Positions 1 to 11,411 of a stretch of 64,000 nucleotides of DNA are shown here, piece after piece. The translations under genes were made by a program, and so were the position numbers. This DNA is from Capronia americana. Lineage: Eukaryota; Ascomycota; Eurotiomycetes; Chaetothyriales; Herpotrichiellaceae. The stretch lies in NCBI GenBank assembly GCA_016110215.1, contig JADWQD010000010.1, positions 1,488,001 through 1,552,000 on the forward strand, given 5' to 3'. The notes below the pieces were generated by a model. The model saw nothing but the letters and a program-made list of their open reading frames with translations. It searched no databases and was not told the origin of the DNA. The first letter of the stretch is position 1. Each line of letters opens with the position of its first letter.

Positions 1-438
1 CGCCTCGACAATGGTGCCGACGAGGTAGAAGATGATGGCCAGTCCAATGACCTCGACACGTCCAAAGCCGTCTGCCAGCCGAGCGGAGGTGAACTGAGCG
101 GCGGCAGCGAATACTGTGCGCAGAACATTGACCGTCGCCAGTAAGGAATGCTGCTGGTAGCTGGCGGTGGCATACGTGGTGTAGACATTTCTGACGGTCG
201 CATCCAACCCATAGGCATAGCCTACAAGGAAAATGCAAACCAGAATGACGGTCAGGCTAGTCGCGGTGAGGCTGTTGTATATCGCCTCGATCCGTAGGAC
301 CCCGATGGACTTGTTCCCGGTTGGCGATCTTGTCGTGTCTGCATTTCCGGTAACTTTGTCTGGAGCCGACACCGGGGACGGGCTCACAGTAGCTACTTCT
401 TTGGCTGGTCCGTAATTCTCTCCGTTGGTAGAGGACAT
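1..438 (-). CDS. Siderophore iron transporter (SIT/ARN-type MFS), N-terminal part
   Basis: The reading frame is open from an ATG at 438 down to the left edge of the window (146 codons), so the gene continues outside. After a Ser/Thr/Pro-rich cytosolic tail of about 45 residues comes the segment VLRIEAI, then a first membrane helix ending in GYAYGLD, then HSLLATVNVLR and RLADGFGRVE. These are hallmarks of fungal siderophore-iron:proton symporters (MirB/Sit1-like, normally about 600 residues with 14 membrane helices). The family imports ferri-siderophores across the plasma membrane. No intron is seen in this part. A siderophore cluster may lie to the left, but none of it is visible. The family call is firm; the substrate is unknown. 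Confidence 0.88.
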   Translation of the reverse strand, partial: MSSTNGENYGPAKEVATVSPSPVSAPDKVTGNADTTRSPTGNKSIGVLRIEAIYNSLTATSLTVILVCIFLVGYAYGLDATVRNVYTTYATASYQQHSLLATVNVLRTVFAAAAQFTSARLADGFGRVEVIGLAIIFYLVGTIVEA

Positions 439-1153
439 GGCGACTTTGGGAGAGGGGCTGACTCAGGAGTGCTAACAACAAGACTGCAAGACCTACACAG
501 GTGTCAATGATTGTCCGGCGGGGACCTCGCTTCTCCCGCCTATATATACTGTCTACGCCTCCTGAACGAGACCTCTGCCGTGCATTTGTCGAGCCGAAGT
601 GCAAATGAGATGCTGTTCTCATTCACTAAATCTCTTGGCCATCTGCTAACAACGTTGAAGTCTGCTGGTTATCGTGTGGGCCGTGTTCAAATATAATCGA
701 GGACCTTGAAGACCAAGACTCCGCCCCACCCCTTTCATGCAGCTCGACCGGCCCGCAAAAGGAAATGTGAAGGCTTCGCCTCCTTGGATTTCCTTGTCCT
801 CGGAATGAGGATCACCTGTCGCCCGCACATGCTGTACAGATAGGCCGTTTTGCCGATCGACTGTTCTCCGTTCTTGCCAAATGGGTTGTTATCCTTCGGG
901 CCCGAGGGCGCATTTTCTAGTCTCAACGCCCAGGAACGGGTAAAGTGGGCCAAGCAAAGCCTCTCGCGTGTACGGCATGTGCGTCAGTCTCACATGGCAC
1001 CATCTCGTGACTGTGATATCTGCAGTCCTTTTGCTGAAGGAGCGAGGAACGGGTGCGACCATCGCTTTCTGGTATATGCTGATTGGACGTGAGAAGCGAC
1101 AAGAACGACATCGATCATCCTTGGCACATCTGACTCTAACCCGAACTATCTCT
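439..1153. other. Intergenic region, no gene recognised
   Basis: This stretch lies between the siderophore transporter start and the P450 remnant. Short frames on both strands show no family motif. It probably holds the transporter promoter and decayed downstream sequence of the P450: no heme-binding FxxGxxxCxG motif can be read on the minus strand. Confidence 0.5.
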
Positions 1154-1891
1154 TCAGAGACGTTCGAATTCTAGTAGGACCTGGGGTTGAGAGATCCAGA
1201 CCTCTACCATTCGCAGAATGAACTCGGCAACAACCACAAAATTTGTCCTTGCGGGCATATCGCGATCCGTCGGCGAAGCTTGAGCAACTGCAAATGCAGC
1301 CAATGGCTGGAGTCGAGACGATTCCGAGATACACGCCGCCAGGAGCGTTGTCAGGCTCTGGATGTCGACGGAGAGGCCAGAAGCAGCAAGTCCATCCCCA
1401 CCCAATTTTGTTCTTGTGGCGATTTCCTCCCTGAGTTTGCTCTGGACGCTCAGGTTGTCCGCCAAATGGACGAGATGCCAGGACAACGCACCCATCGTGA
1501 TGTCCAAGTTTGCAAATAGCATCTCGTCAAGAGTCTGATGGCAGTCTCCCCTCCTGGCGGCCTCGAAGAGTTGGACTACTACTGCCTCAGAGTAGCCCTC
1601 CTTGACAGCGCGTTCGTATGATTCCGCGTTGAAGCAGGTCCATTGCTGCTGGAAAGATCGTAGAGCGCGATTTGCTTCCGTTGGCAGGTACTTGGACGCG
1701 CTGAAACGAGAGATGTCCCCACCAATGACATGCTGAAACAGCTTCTCGCGTCCTAGGGCCATGGAAAGTAGCTGAGCCTCTATTTCGGGCGAGATGTTGC
1801 CATGTAGTATGTCAGCGACAATCAGGAACAGAAGGAATTTGAAGTCATTGACCGGATCTACATTCGGTCCGTCTTTGTCGCCCTTGTCCAT
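1154..1891 (-). pseudogene. Cytochrome P450 remnant
   Basis: This 245-residue frame contains the middle of a fungal cytochrome P450. An I-helix-like segment (FANLDITMGALSWHL) stands where the AGxDT oxygen-activation motif belongs. A K-helix ESSR (ExxR) is followed by a segment ending in PARTNFVV, as in the loop before the meander of many fungal P450s. The N-terminal 150 or so residues (membrane anchor, proline hinge) and the C-terminal cysteine heme-ligand loop are missing. After NFVV the frame runs into unrelated residues and stops. In-frame coding may extend slightly upstream (QQRSEEWFPKRLL) before a stop. Without the heme ligand it cannot be a working P450, so a decayed gene is the simplest reading. 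A gene with poorly recognised terminal exons is the alternative. Confidence 0.55.
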
Positions 1892-3715
1892 GAGAAGCCT
1901 TTTCGGGAACCATTCCTCAGACCTTTGTTGAATCCCTAGGACTGACTAGTTGTAGGTGAAGGATGGCTCGAGCAGCCCCCGCAGCGTGGCTATTCCTTTC
2001 CGCTTACCAAGCCAAGGCATTTCCCCAGTACTTAACTCATCAAATAGCCCGAGTCTTTGTTATGAGCTTGAGATGCTTGTCTGAATTTCGAAAGGCAGCT
2101 TTAATGTGCTGGTATTGAACTTACATCTCAGAGTTGGTGCCGGCCCAGATCCTAGAGCAGCCTTCAAACTCGGTGCCCCACGACTCGCTGTTTTCCATCC
2201 CATGGGCCATGTCCAAGGGCAGCTTGAAATCTGTCTACCCATCTGTCGGTGGGTGACGGCATTTCGGCCAGTCAGGAAGAACGGAGATACCGCAGCAAGG
2301 TAGATCTTGTAACGTGGACCTCGTATGGAAGTCCTTACGTTAAAGATGATTGAGACGTAAGTGGTTCAGCGTGCTTGCTAATTGAATGAGTAGCTGCGAG
2401 GGTAATCGGAAAAGATACGCCCTACAGAGTAGGACAGTGACACCAGCTAACGCGACAAACCAATCTTATCACATCTTTATTCGCAGCAGGCCCAAGCGAA
2501 GGATCCGGTCGATTGTGGAGGCGGCGACAATAGGTGCAGCTCATGGAGATTCTTCAATCGGAAACATGGATTGCCCTGGCCCACTTCAGGACAACGCAGC
2601 CCACATAAACATCGTGCGCACCCGGGGCTTTATGCGTCATTCCACCTCCATCCGGGTGGTAGGCTGGTGTCTGGGCCCTTGTCTCTTTCTCCAGGTCACA
2701 CCCAGCAACAACTGCGCCGACTAGTTACTTCCTGTGATAAATTCTGATTCAGGGATACCGTGTACATCGCACCCGCCAGACAATGTGGCTTCGTTTCACC
2801 GGAATTGTGTGCCTGCATGCCACGGCACTATCGCGATGTGGCTGCGTCTTGCCCCTTTATCTCGGTCTCACAAGCGCAACTGTCTGAGATTAGGATTTCA
2901 AATGTCAGCAAGCGAACCAATACGAGCAGCGGTTTCTGGAAGCTTCTCTTGTGATTCGTCTTTCGAATGACAGCGATCGCCTGTTTTCAAGCCGCCTTTT
3001 CTCGACCTCCTACCTGATTCAGGAGCAGAACGTCGTTCAACACCACGCCATCCACGTTGTACCCCATCACCATACCGATTGCGGATGTTCGGGATCCCTT
3101 TGTCATTCGTTCGCTCGACAGATCTCCGCTGGTAGTGGTCAAGATCTCGGCTAGATGGTATTTCAAAGGGTCTCGCTCGGATGGTGGAGATGATCAGGCG
3201 ACAACACCATGACTCCGCAAAGCGTCGACAAGAACTCTAGATTGTGGATTCGAGGCCATTGCCCTGCTTCAGTCAACTACTATGACATTGTACGCAGGCA
3301 ACGTGGCTCTGATGTTCTGAAGACAGAGGAAAGGTAACATCACGGAGACGGACTCAAATGCACGTTGAGACACTTCGTTTTCTTCCCTTCTGCACAGTAT
3401 TCGACTCAACCGCGCGAACCAAATGACTTCAGCCTCACGGCGGGTCGCTGGGGACTACCCCTGCTATCATGCCAAGGGACGCCGCCTGCATGAGGTGAGC
3501 CGAAGTAATTTCGAGCGCCGTTGGGCTGGATTCCGTGATCAGATGCCTTTGGCTTCCCCGTCCTTCTCGCCTTTCCATCTCTTCGGAACCTCAGTGCTGA
3601 GTTCGCCACTGCGCGGTCTGTGGTTTCGATTTGGTGAAGACCTTCATTCTTTCAGGTCTTTTTGACTGCGAATATCTGCGACTGTTCTGGTTGTCCAACT
3701 CAACTAGCCATCATA
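1892..3715. other. Long region without a recognisable gene
   Basis: About 1.8 kb separate the P450 remnant from the pepsin-fold gene. On the minus strand around 2120-2230 a short open stretch followed by a donor-like GTAAGT could be a leftover 5' exon of the P450, but it carries no diagnostic motif. No other frame looks like a known family. Base composition shows no strong AT bias that would suggest heavy RIP. Confidence 0.4.
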
Positions 3716-5546
3716 ATGTCGCTCTGTCCAAATGGGGCTCCACCCATGTTGTAAGTTCTTCATTGCGAAAGGCAGGTTCGCGCGCCGTGGAGGCTGCGAC
3801 AAGCCATATTGGCCATGGCTAACAATTTTCCACAGCTTGCCGTGGACAAATGTCACTGTCACGACCGACCAGAAGGCCATAACGAGGGGAATTCAGGTAT
3901 CCATGGGAAGTCCGCCCCAGATAGTGTCGCTCAGACCGAGTACTTCCGATGATGTCCTGTACGTGGTGAACCGAGAGCAATGCGCTCCTCAGTACAACGA
4001 CTCTTGCATCGGACTGTACGGTGGCGTCTTCGACTATTCAAAATCCAACACATTTCTGCAGGTCGCAGAAGGTCAATGGAACGGGACACTTGAAGAGAAC
4101 CCAAATCAACTATCCTTTGTCCACTTCAACGATCTTCTGACGTTTGGAAATGCTTCGGTATACGGGTATCCTGCGATATATGACGAACCTGGCTATGGAG
4201 GGCAAGGCGTCATCCCACTCGGATCGGGTTCAGACTTTCTCAGAATCGGTGTTGAGACCAACTCCACGCCATCCACCGTCTTCGGAATGTGGACTGGCTC
4301 TCGGTCCATCGATCACCCAGTCGACGGGTCTCTGGTTATTGGCGGCTATGACACGACCCGAATCAATGGCACGCTGACCACATTCGACTCTCAAGAAGAC
4401 TGTGAGATGTGCGTCATCATCACTTCGCTCTCTTACTCGGACGAAACGGGCTCTACGAACCTCTTTTCCAATTCGTCCGAATCTCTTCAAGTCAACTTGA
4501 ACCCCTCGCAGAGGGTCCTCTACGTCCCGCAAGGCGTTTGGGACAACTTCAAGACCGCTACCGGTGGCTATTACAACGCTTCGTATCTGTCCTACGCATC
4601 CACGGCTGTACCAACTGGTAATGTCACGGTAACGCTGCAAAATGGATACAAGACTGTCATTCCTGCCGAGGAATTGTTCTACTACCCACGAGGCTACAAC
4701 GACGAAGGCCAATATGACGTTATCGACAACACGTACCAGATCAGCACGCTCATCAACACTACCAATGACGGGTACGTGCTGGACTGGGGCATCCCTTACA
4801 TGACAATGAACTACATCATCGCAGATTATAAGCGCTCGCAGTTCCAGATGGCACCCGCAATCCGGACAAACTTTGACAACATCGGGGGTGGCTATGCACT
4901 CAAGGCGTCCTGCGATCCAACAACGGAAGCAACCCCTGCGCCGACGAGCAGTGCGACAGCTGGTCCAGCTTCCACCACAGCAGCAGTGGCATCCCATCAT
5001 AGCAGCAGCAACGTGGGCCCTATCGTTGGTGGAGTGGTTGGTGGCGTGCTCGGGCTCCTCCTCATCGTTGGTGGTCTTGCATTGTTGTTCTATCGCCTCA
5101 GACGTCGCAGGAATGCTGCACTTGGCGCCGAGCACGGACAGCCGATGATGGCGAAACCGATGGCTGACGGCAGCATGCCACACAACGGTGGATCGCAAGC
5201 GGACAGGTATTCCCACTGGACGGCCATGTCTCCTACAGAGGCACCCAGCGAGCTAGGAGGAGTTGAGAAGATGAACGGGGCACACGCGAGTGTCAATCAA
5301 TGGCTGTCAAGCCAGGCTAGCGATGTAAGTCTTTTCGCCCGCACCCTTGTCCGTGTGGTTGCAGCGCACTCGCTAACATAAGCTTCCGAGCAGACGCAAA
5401 CGGTTGTGAGCTCCACGTCGCCGAATCCCAATGTTGGCGCGACTCTGGGTTATAATATGGGCTCGCCCCAGACCCCCCATCAGCAACAAATGGGATCGAT
5501 GGACAGACCGTTCGAGATGCCCGCCCAGCCCTATGACGTTCGTTAG
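3716..5546 (+). CDS. Membrane-anchored pepsin-fold protein lacking catalytic aspartates
   Basis: Proposed exons are 3716-3750, 3836-5324 and 5394-5546 (558 residues), with introns GTAAGT..CACAG and GTAAGT..GAGCAG. The body resembles peptidase family A1: an N-terminal GIQVSMGSPPQ strand and many N-glycosylation sequons. A hydrophobic Gly-rich helix at about 405-430 is followed by RLRRRR, and the cytosolic tail is polar. The position of the first catalytic DTGS motif reads LRPSTSDD (residues 44-51), and the second lobe has VLYVPQGVW where DTG is expected, so both aspartates appear lost. Similar non-catalytic single-pass A1-like proteins exist in other ascomycetes, and a cell-surface role is an inference. 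No clear signal peptide follows the chosen ATG, so an upstream 5' exon may have been missed. Confidence 0.72.
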
Positions 5547-6578
5547 ACATCGGCGACCGGCCGGCCGCTGCTTCTAGGCCTGCGAGCGTCTTCAAGCCCC
5601 TCGCTCGAGTCGACCGTTGCAGTATGCGCTTTCGCAACCTGCGGTCTCCAATGGACAGGCTCTTGATCAGGCACTTTGTGTTCGTGGCTGTTGTGTCGCT
5701 CAACAATGTGTACGCGGGATAAGTTCGCATTCCGCCTGAGCTCGGTGCCACACTCCCATCTGACAAACACTGGTACCAATTCTCCTCCCATTCGTCTCGA
5801 GACCGTTAGTCATGGTGTACTGCCGAAGAAAAATTCTCTTACGACTTCACGATACCCAGCGCTTCATTTGCAAGAGTTCGGCATTCTGCCTTCGTTCCGT
5901 TGCCGGCAAGCGCGCAAGAAACCTCGGTTTTAGCCTGCGGCGGCAAATTCGCTGTACCATCGCGGTCGCAACTTGTCCCTTGCTTTTATGTACTTTTCTG
6001 CTAGCCGCAGCACGCATGTACATTCATTTGGTGCCGTTTGCTAATGGAACCGGCTTACCTGTAGCCATCTCACGTGTACTTCATAGTCATATTGCCTAGT
6101 GAATTTGGAGGTACTCGTTGTCTTGAATGCTTGCCTTCCTCCGATCTGCATCAAACTTACGCGAGCATTGAATAACTGACGAGAGATTCTCCGGCAGCCA
6201 CGGTCATTTATATACTTCTTCGTCTTGCGGTGCAGGTCCACTACTCCGGCGGTCACGAGCTGAGGCTCATTATCAGACGCCTCACTGGCTAATCGCCGGG
6301 GGGTATTTTGCCGAATTTGGTCAACCGGTTGCGTGAAACGGAGCACCAGCAGTGCCAACACTGACCGCCACGCTAGCCAGAGGAAGGGCTTGCTTCGGGC
6401 CTGGTCTTCATCCGTTGGAATCCCGGGACTCATGCAGCTCGCACTTCCTGATTGCCCAAAGGGAACCGTCCTGTTTCCTGCCACGTCTTTGTCGGGAACT
6501 GTGACCCTCGGGATCAGGATTTTCCCGCCCAACACCGGCACAGACAAAAGTATAGATAAATCTGCCTGCAGCTACACA
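5547..6578. other. Intergenic region upstream of the NLR gene
   Basis: About 1 kb between the pepsin-fold gene and the NLR. No coding frame with a recognisable domain is seen on either strand. It should hold the terminator of the first gene and the NLR promoter. Confidence 0.5.
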
Positions 6579-9500
6579 ATGACCACACATCACGATGGAA
6601 CGCAGACCACTGTCAGCCTGAGGGCGGAAACGGGGCTTGTGGTGCCCGCTCGGTCAGTTCCCTCCCCAAGCCAGACCATCCAGGGCGGCCGGTCGCGTTA
6701 ACCGGAAGTGTCAACAAAAGGCCAGGCACGAACTTGTGGGAAGTCGCAATCAAGGAATTGGCCCTGGATGAAATCGACTACTTACAGCGCGGTTACGCCC
6801 AGGGCCAGTCATGGAAGACGGTCCTGATCAATCTGGAGCGTGAGGCTGAGCAGAAAAGAGAAGAATGGAGGGGCCAGCGCTGGCAGATTGCGCGGGCCAA
6901 CAAGCCGCCCGTCATCGTCCGCGAAAAGATCGATCGGATCCTGTTCTGGGTGGCCAAGTTCATCCAGATCGGCGACATCGCCATGCAATATGATCCCGGC
7001 CACGCGAGCCTTCCTTGGGCGGCCGTCAGGTTTGTTCTGCAGGTATGTATGTACTGTGCTGTACTGTGCTGTACTGTGCTGTACTATGCTCCGACGCTTG
7101 GGTATCTTTTGAAAAAGTCAGCCCTGATACTGTGGGTTGTGCCAGGTCGCCGTGAATGAGAACCAGGCCTTTGATCTAATCATCGAGGGCATGGAGCGGA
7201 TCAGCAGCATCATCTGCCGCTATGCCATCTTTGAGGATCTCTACCTCGATCCTCAGCTAAAGTCGTACCTTGGGCTAGAGAAAGCTTTAACGGTGTTATA
7301 TGTCGGCGTGTTGAAGTTCTTGGCCAAGGCGAAACGGTTCTACGAGAAAAGGACAGTGAGTGAGTGACTAGTTGTCTCCGTTCGGACTGTCTGTCGAGCT
7401 TATGCTGATAAGGCCTGATGAGGTCGTCTTGCTTCAACCGTCATAAAGGACGATAGACGCAATTTCGAAAGTCTCTACACAAGCATTGTGGACAAGGAGG
7501 CCGAAGTCGATCGGTTCGTTCGCCTTGCAGAGGCAGAGAGTACGTACGTCATTTGGTTGCCCTCTTCAAGTCTCCCGTTGTCAGCTTGTTCTCGCTCGGG
7601 GACGACTAAGTGTAGCAGACCATCGTTACAGGAACCAGGGTTTGGCGGTCATGTTGGGCCAGGTGAGCGAAGATGTTGCATCAATACTTGCCGACCTTCA
7701 GAGTAAGAAACCCCAACCCCCTCTCCATAGGACACTCAAGATGGGACACCAAAAAAATGACCTGTGTCTAGCATTTAAACAATCGTCGGCGTCGAAGTAT
7801 CTTCCGGCTCCTGAGCGGACTTCATCCTTCAGTCGAGGAGAAGTGCTGAAGTGGATCTCTGATATCGACGTCTCACAGCATCATAACAACATCAGCCGTG
7901 ACCGTCTCAAGGGTTCAGGGTCATGGCTGCTCGAGAGATCGGAATTCAAGAAGTGGATGGAAGAAGAAAGGAGCTCGATTTTGTGGCTCACTGGGATCCG
8001 TACGCTCTCTCCAAGGCCATCGTTCTCCTACAGTAGTCCGATTGCTGACATTGGATCCATCAGCGGGATCTGGGAAAACAAAGCTTCTGTACGGTCCTCC
8101 TCAGCCTCCTTTACAGAAAGACTCTGACTATTCCCAGATCCATTGTCATTGACCATATCTCCCAAACTCGTGGTAGGCGGCTTGCGTATTTCTACTGCTC
8201 ACGAAGTCCTGGGGAGCGAGAACGCGGCGATGCAGAAGAGATACTTCGAAGCATTCTCCGCCAGCTATCGTGCCCTTCGTCGGCAAGTCCTGTCTGGGAG
8301 CCTCTTCAGCAAAAGTACGAGGGGCTTCAGAACCAGGGACTGGAGCTGACCAAGCTCTTCCTCGATGATGCTACAAACTTCATCATCGACCTGAGTGAAG
8401 AACATTCTTCAATGATGATAGTGATTGGTAAGCCGTCCAAAGAGCCATTTTCCAGCTCGCAACACTCCGTCACCAACATGACGATCCACATGCTGATCCG
8501 ATCTCTGGGAGCACCCCAGACGCGATCGACGAGTGCAATGATGACAAAGTCTCTGACCTGGTGGATTCATTGAACAACATTGTTGGTGCGGCCCATAACA
8601 CGGTGAAGTTCCTGGTCTCAAGCCGAGGCGACAGAAACCTCACGTCCCAACTGAAGAGCTCCGTCCGCTTGCAGGTCCGAGAGGAGGACACTGCGGATGA
8701 CATTAGGCGTTTTGTGATCGACAAAGTCGCGACCGAGATCCAGAAGAAGAGGCTCCTTCGCGGCGATGTCGCCCCTGCGTTGAAAGAGCACGTGGTCAAG
8801 ACGCTCATCCAGGGCGCCCAAGGAATGTGAGTGATGTCGTGGTGCGCGCCGAATGAATGTCTGCTGACCGTGAGCGTATGCGTCTAGGTTCAGTTGGGTT
8901 GCACTTCAAATCCAGACCCTTGGCCGGATGATAACCGAGAGGGACGTTCGCGAAAGACTCCAGCACCTTCCTCCCGGGCTGACGGAGACGTACTCGACTA
9001 TATATCAGCAGGTCGTAGGCCTGCCGGGCGCGGACAGCCGAAACACAGCCCAGCGTGCACTGAGGCTATTGCTATGTGCACAGAAGCAGCTCTCGATCGA
9101 GGAATTCCTCGCGGCTGCGTCTTTAGAGTCGAGGACACGTTTCAACGAAGTCTCGAGCCAGGAGATGTTGGACATGTGTTGCAACTTAGTGGTCCTTGAC
9201 GACCAGATGGGTGTTTTCCGTTTCGCTCATCTCTCAGTCCGCGAGTATCTCGAGGAGCGACAAGCAGATGCCGTCGCCCTCGCTCACGCCTTGACTGCCG
9301 AGACCTGTCTCATCTTCTGCCTCTTTGGAAAGTCTGATTCGGAGTCCCCGGGATCACCGCTGTGGAGGGGGAAAGCTTTTCACGAATACGCCACCCTGCA
9401 CTGGGCCACACATTGTCGGCTGAGCGGCAAGTATATCCACGAGGGGAGGCTAAGACAACTGTTTGACCAGCTAATTGCTGCGACTGATGTTGGAGACGGA

Positions 9501-10988
9501 CGTTCAGCATTTGCGGAATCAATCCACGCAGCACATCGGTACGTGCAGGTCAGACCGAGAAGCGACCCCGTGAGATTGAAGATAGAGTCCGTGTTCAGCT
9601 CGCCACCTAGCCCCTTTCTTGTCGGTTGCGCGTGGGGATTTGCAGAGGTTGTGGAATCGTGCCTCAATTCTGCCTCGGAGGCCACCGGGACCGGGACCAA
9701 GATCGCCAATCAGCGAGGCCACACCGGGCTGCGCATCGCGAGCGAGTACGGCCACCTAAGCATTGTCGAGCTCTTGCTCGTCCATGGCGCCGACATCGAC
9801 GCGCGGTCCCGCGACGAGAGCACCCCCTTGCACGGCGCCTCCGAGAGGGGCCAGCACGACGTAGTCAAACTGCTATTGGGGAGAGGCGCCAACGTAGAGG
9901 CCAAGGAACGGAGCGGCAAGAGGGCTTTGCACTATGCCTCGACGATGGGCGACGAAGATACAGTGCGCCTCCTCCTCGCGCACCGGGCGCATTTGCATGC
10001 GAGCGACGAGCGTGGCTGGACGGCCTTGCACTGCGCATCGTACATGGGGCATGAGAACGTAGTGCCCGTCCTCCTGGATGGCGGGGCTGACATCGAAGCC
10101 CAAGACGATTGCGGATGCACAGCCCTATACCTCGCCTCGGAGCAAGGCCACGAGCAGATCGCGGAGCTCCTGATCGCACGACTCGCCGCCGTCGACACGG
10201 TCGATGAAACAGGCAGCTCGGCGCTCTGCCGTGCCGTGGAGCGCAACCACGAAGACATTGTCCGGCTGCTGCTCCGAGCTGGCGCCCACGTCGACGGGGC
10301 CGGGCCCGTACATGCGGCAGCCGAACGCGGCTCAAAATCCATCCTAGAGCTATTGATCGAACATGGCGCGGACATCGAGGCGCCAGACGACCGCGGGATG
10401 CGGGCGCTACACCACGCCGCGATCCGAGGCCACGCCAATGTCGTCGATTACCTACTCGACCGGGGCTCTGACATCGAGCTGGGCGACGAAAACGGCAGCC
10501 CGCCACTCTACCTGGCCGTGGCGGGCGGGCACGAGGAGCTTGTCGGCCTATTCCTGAGCCGGGGCGCCGCCGTCGACCCTACGGATGCAGCGGGCAAGAC
10601 ACCCCTCCACGAGGCGGCGCACAGGGGGTACAGCGCCATCATGCGCCTGCTCATTGCGCGCGGGGCGAACGCGGCCGCGAGGGACGACACAGGCCGCACG
10701 GCCGTCCATTATGCCGCCGCGGCGGATACGGCGGAGGGGTTGCAGTTCTTGCTGGATCAAGGGGAGGACGACGCGGGGATGGATAACTTCGGGTGGACGG
10801 CGTGGCATTGGGCGGCGATGGAGGACTGCGAGGCCGTGGTAAAGGTGCTTTTGGCGCACCGCGGCGTCGTGTACGAGGGGAGGGATAATTATGGGAAGAC
10901 GGCGCTGGAGTGGGCTGTCGAGAGGGGCCACGAGGGCGTCGTCAATGTCTTGGAGCAGGATGTCTTTTTCGATGCGCACGAGGGGTGA
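6579..10988 (+). CDS. NLR-like STAND receptor: helical N-domain, NACHT, 13 ankyrin repeats
   Basis: Exons I can phase are 6671-7042, 7146-7355, 7449-7539, 7616-7702, 7772-7999, 8064-8088, 8138-8427, 8520-8826 and 8888-10988. The N-terminal helical domain (FIQIGDIAMQYDP, LPWAAVRFVLQ) is the type commonly found before NACHT in fungal NACHT-ankyrin proteins. Walker A GIPGSGKTK is rebuilt across two introns (about residues 338-346) and Walker B is VIDAIDE (about 445). LPPGLTETYSTIYQQ and RFAHLSVREYLE mark the downstream NACHT-associated region. Thirteen 33-residue ankyrin repeats occupy about residues 818-1215. The likely role is signal-triggered oligomerisation in non-self recognition or regulated cell death, by analogy with fungal NLRs. 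The 5' end is unsure: the ATG at 6579 reaches frame only through a weak 59-nt intron (6612-6670). Without it, no in-frame ATG precedes the N-domain. Confidence 0.82.
7051..7090. repeat. 10-bp tandem repeat inside an NLR intron
   Basis: Three perfect copies of gtactgtgct (7051-7080) are followed by one copy with a single change (gtactatgct). They sit in the 103-nt intron after the N-domain exon, directly behind the donor GTATGT. Repeat number here would change intron length without altering protein. Confidence 0.9.
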
Positions 10989-11411
10989 GCTTGACTTTGA
11001 CTCTGCCGGTGAGGTGAGTGAGAGAGTGAGTATTTTTCTATACAGACTATTAGGCGCATCACTACAGCACTGGTCGAGGGGACATGGCTTCGATTCAAGT
11101 CGAGGGCATAGTAGTGGGTATATATTTCCTCTCCTCACGTTTCTCTTTGCTTTTATATAGCCCTATGGCACGCAGCTGCCTTTGGCAGTGTCTACAGCTA
11201 GATGAGGAAGGCACGGCCCTGGTGGCCTGTTCGTAGATAAACTGAGGCTGGGCTCTTACAGATGGCAATAATAATGAATCACGACGCTGATGCAGTGCCT
11301 CCCACAAGCCCAGTCCCTTCCCCTCTAAGTTTCATTCCCCAGATATTGTCGCGAGGTCTAACTTATATAGTGACATCGACTACCTTCCACCCCAGGTTGG
11401 TGATCCCTGCC
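10989..11411. other. Convergent 3' region between NLR and GTPase gene
   Basis: The NLR (plus strand) and the first GTPase (minus strand) run towards each other here, so this 423-bp stretch should contain both transcript ends. I see no further gene. Confidence 0.5.

Noticed and set aside
1892..3715. Transposon remnant in the long gene-free region
   Set aside because: No transposase, reverse transcriptase, terminal repeats or strong RIP-like AT bias could be seen.
4230..5216. 328-residue frame on the minus strand
   Set aside because: It is antisense to the pepsin-fold gene, whose plus-strand frame has introns, sequons and a membrane anchor; the minus frame has no motif.
9865..10506. Several overlapping minus-strand frames across the ankyrin region
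   Set aside because: Repetitive GC-rich ankyrin coding creates open frames on the other strand; none has a domain.
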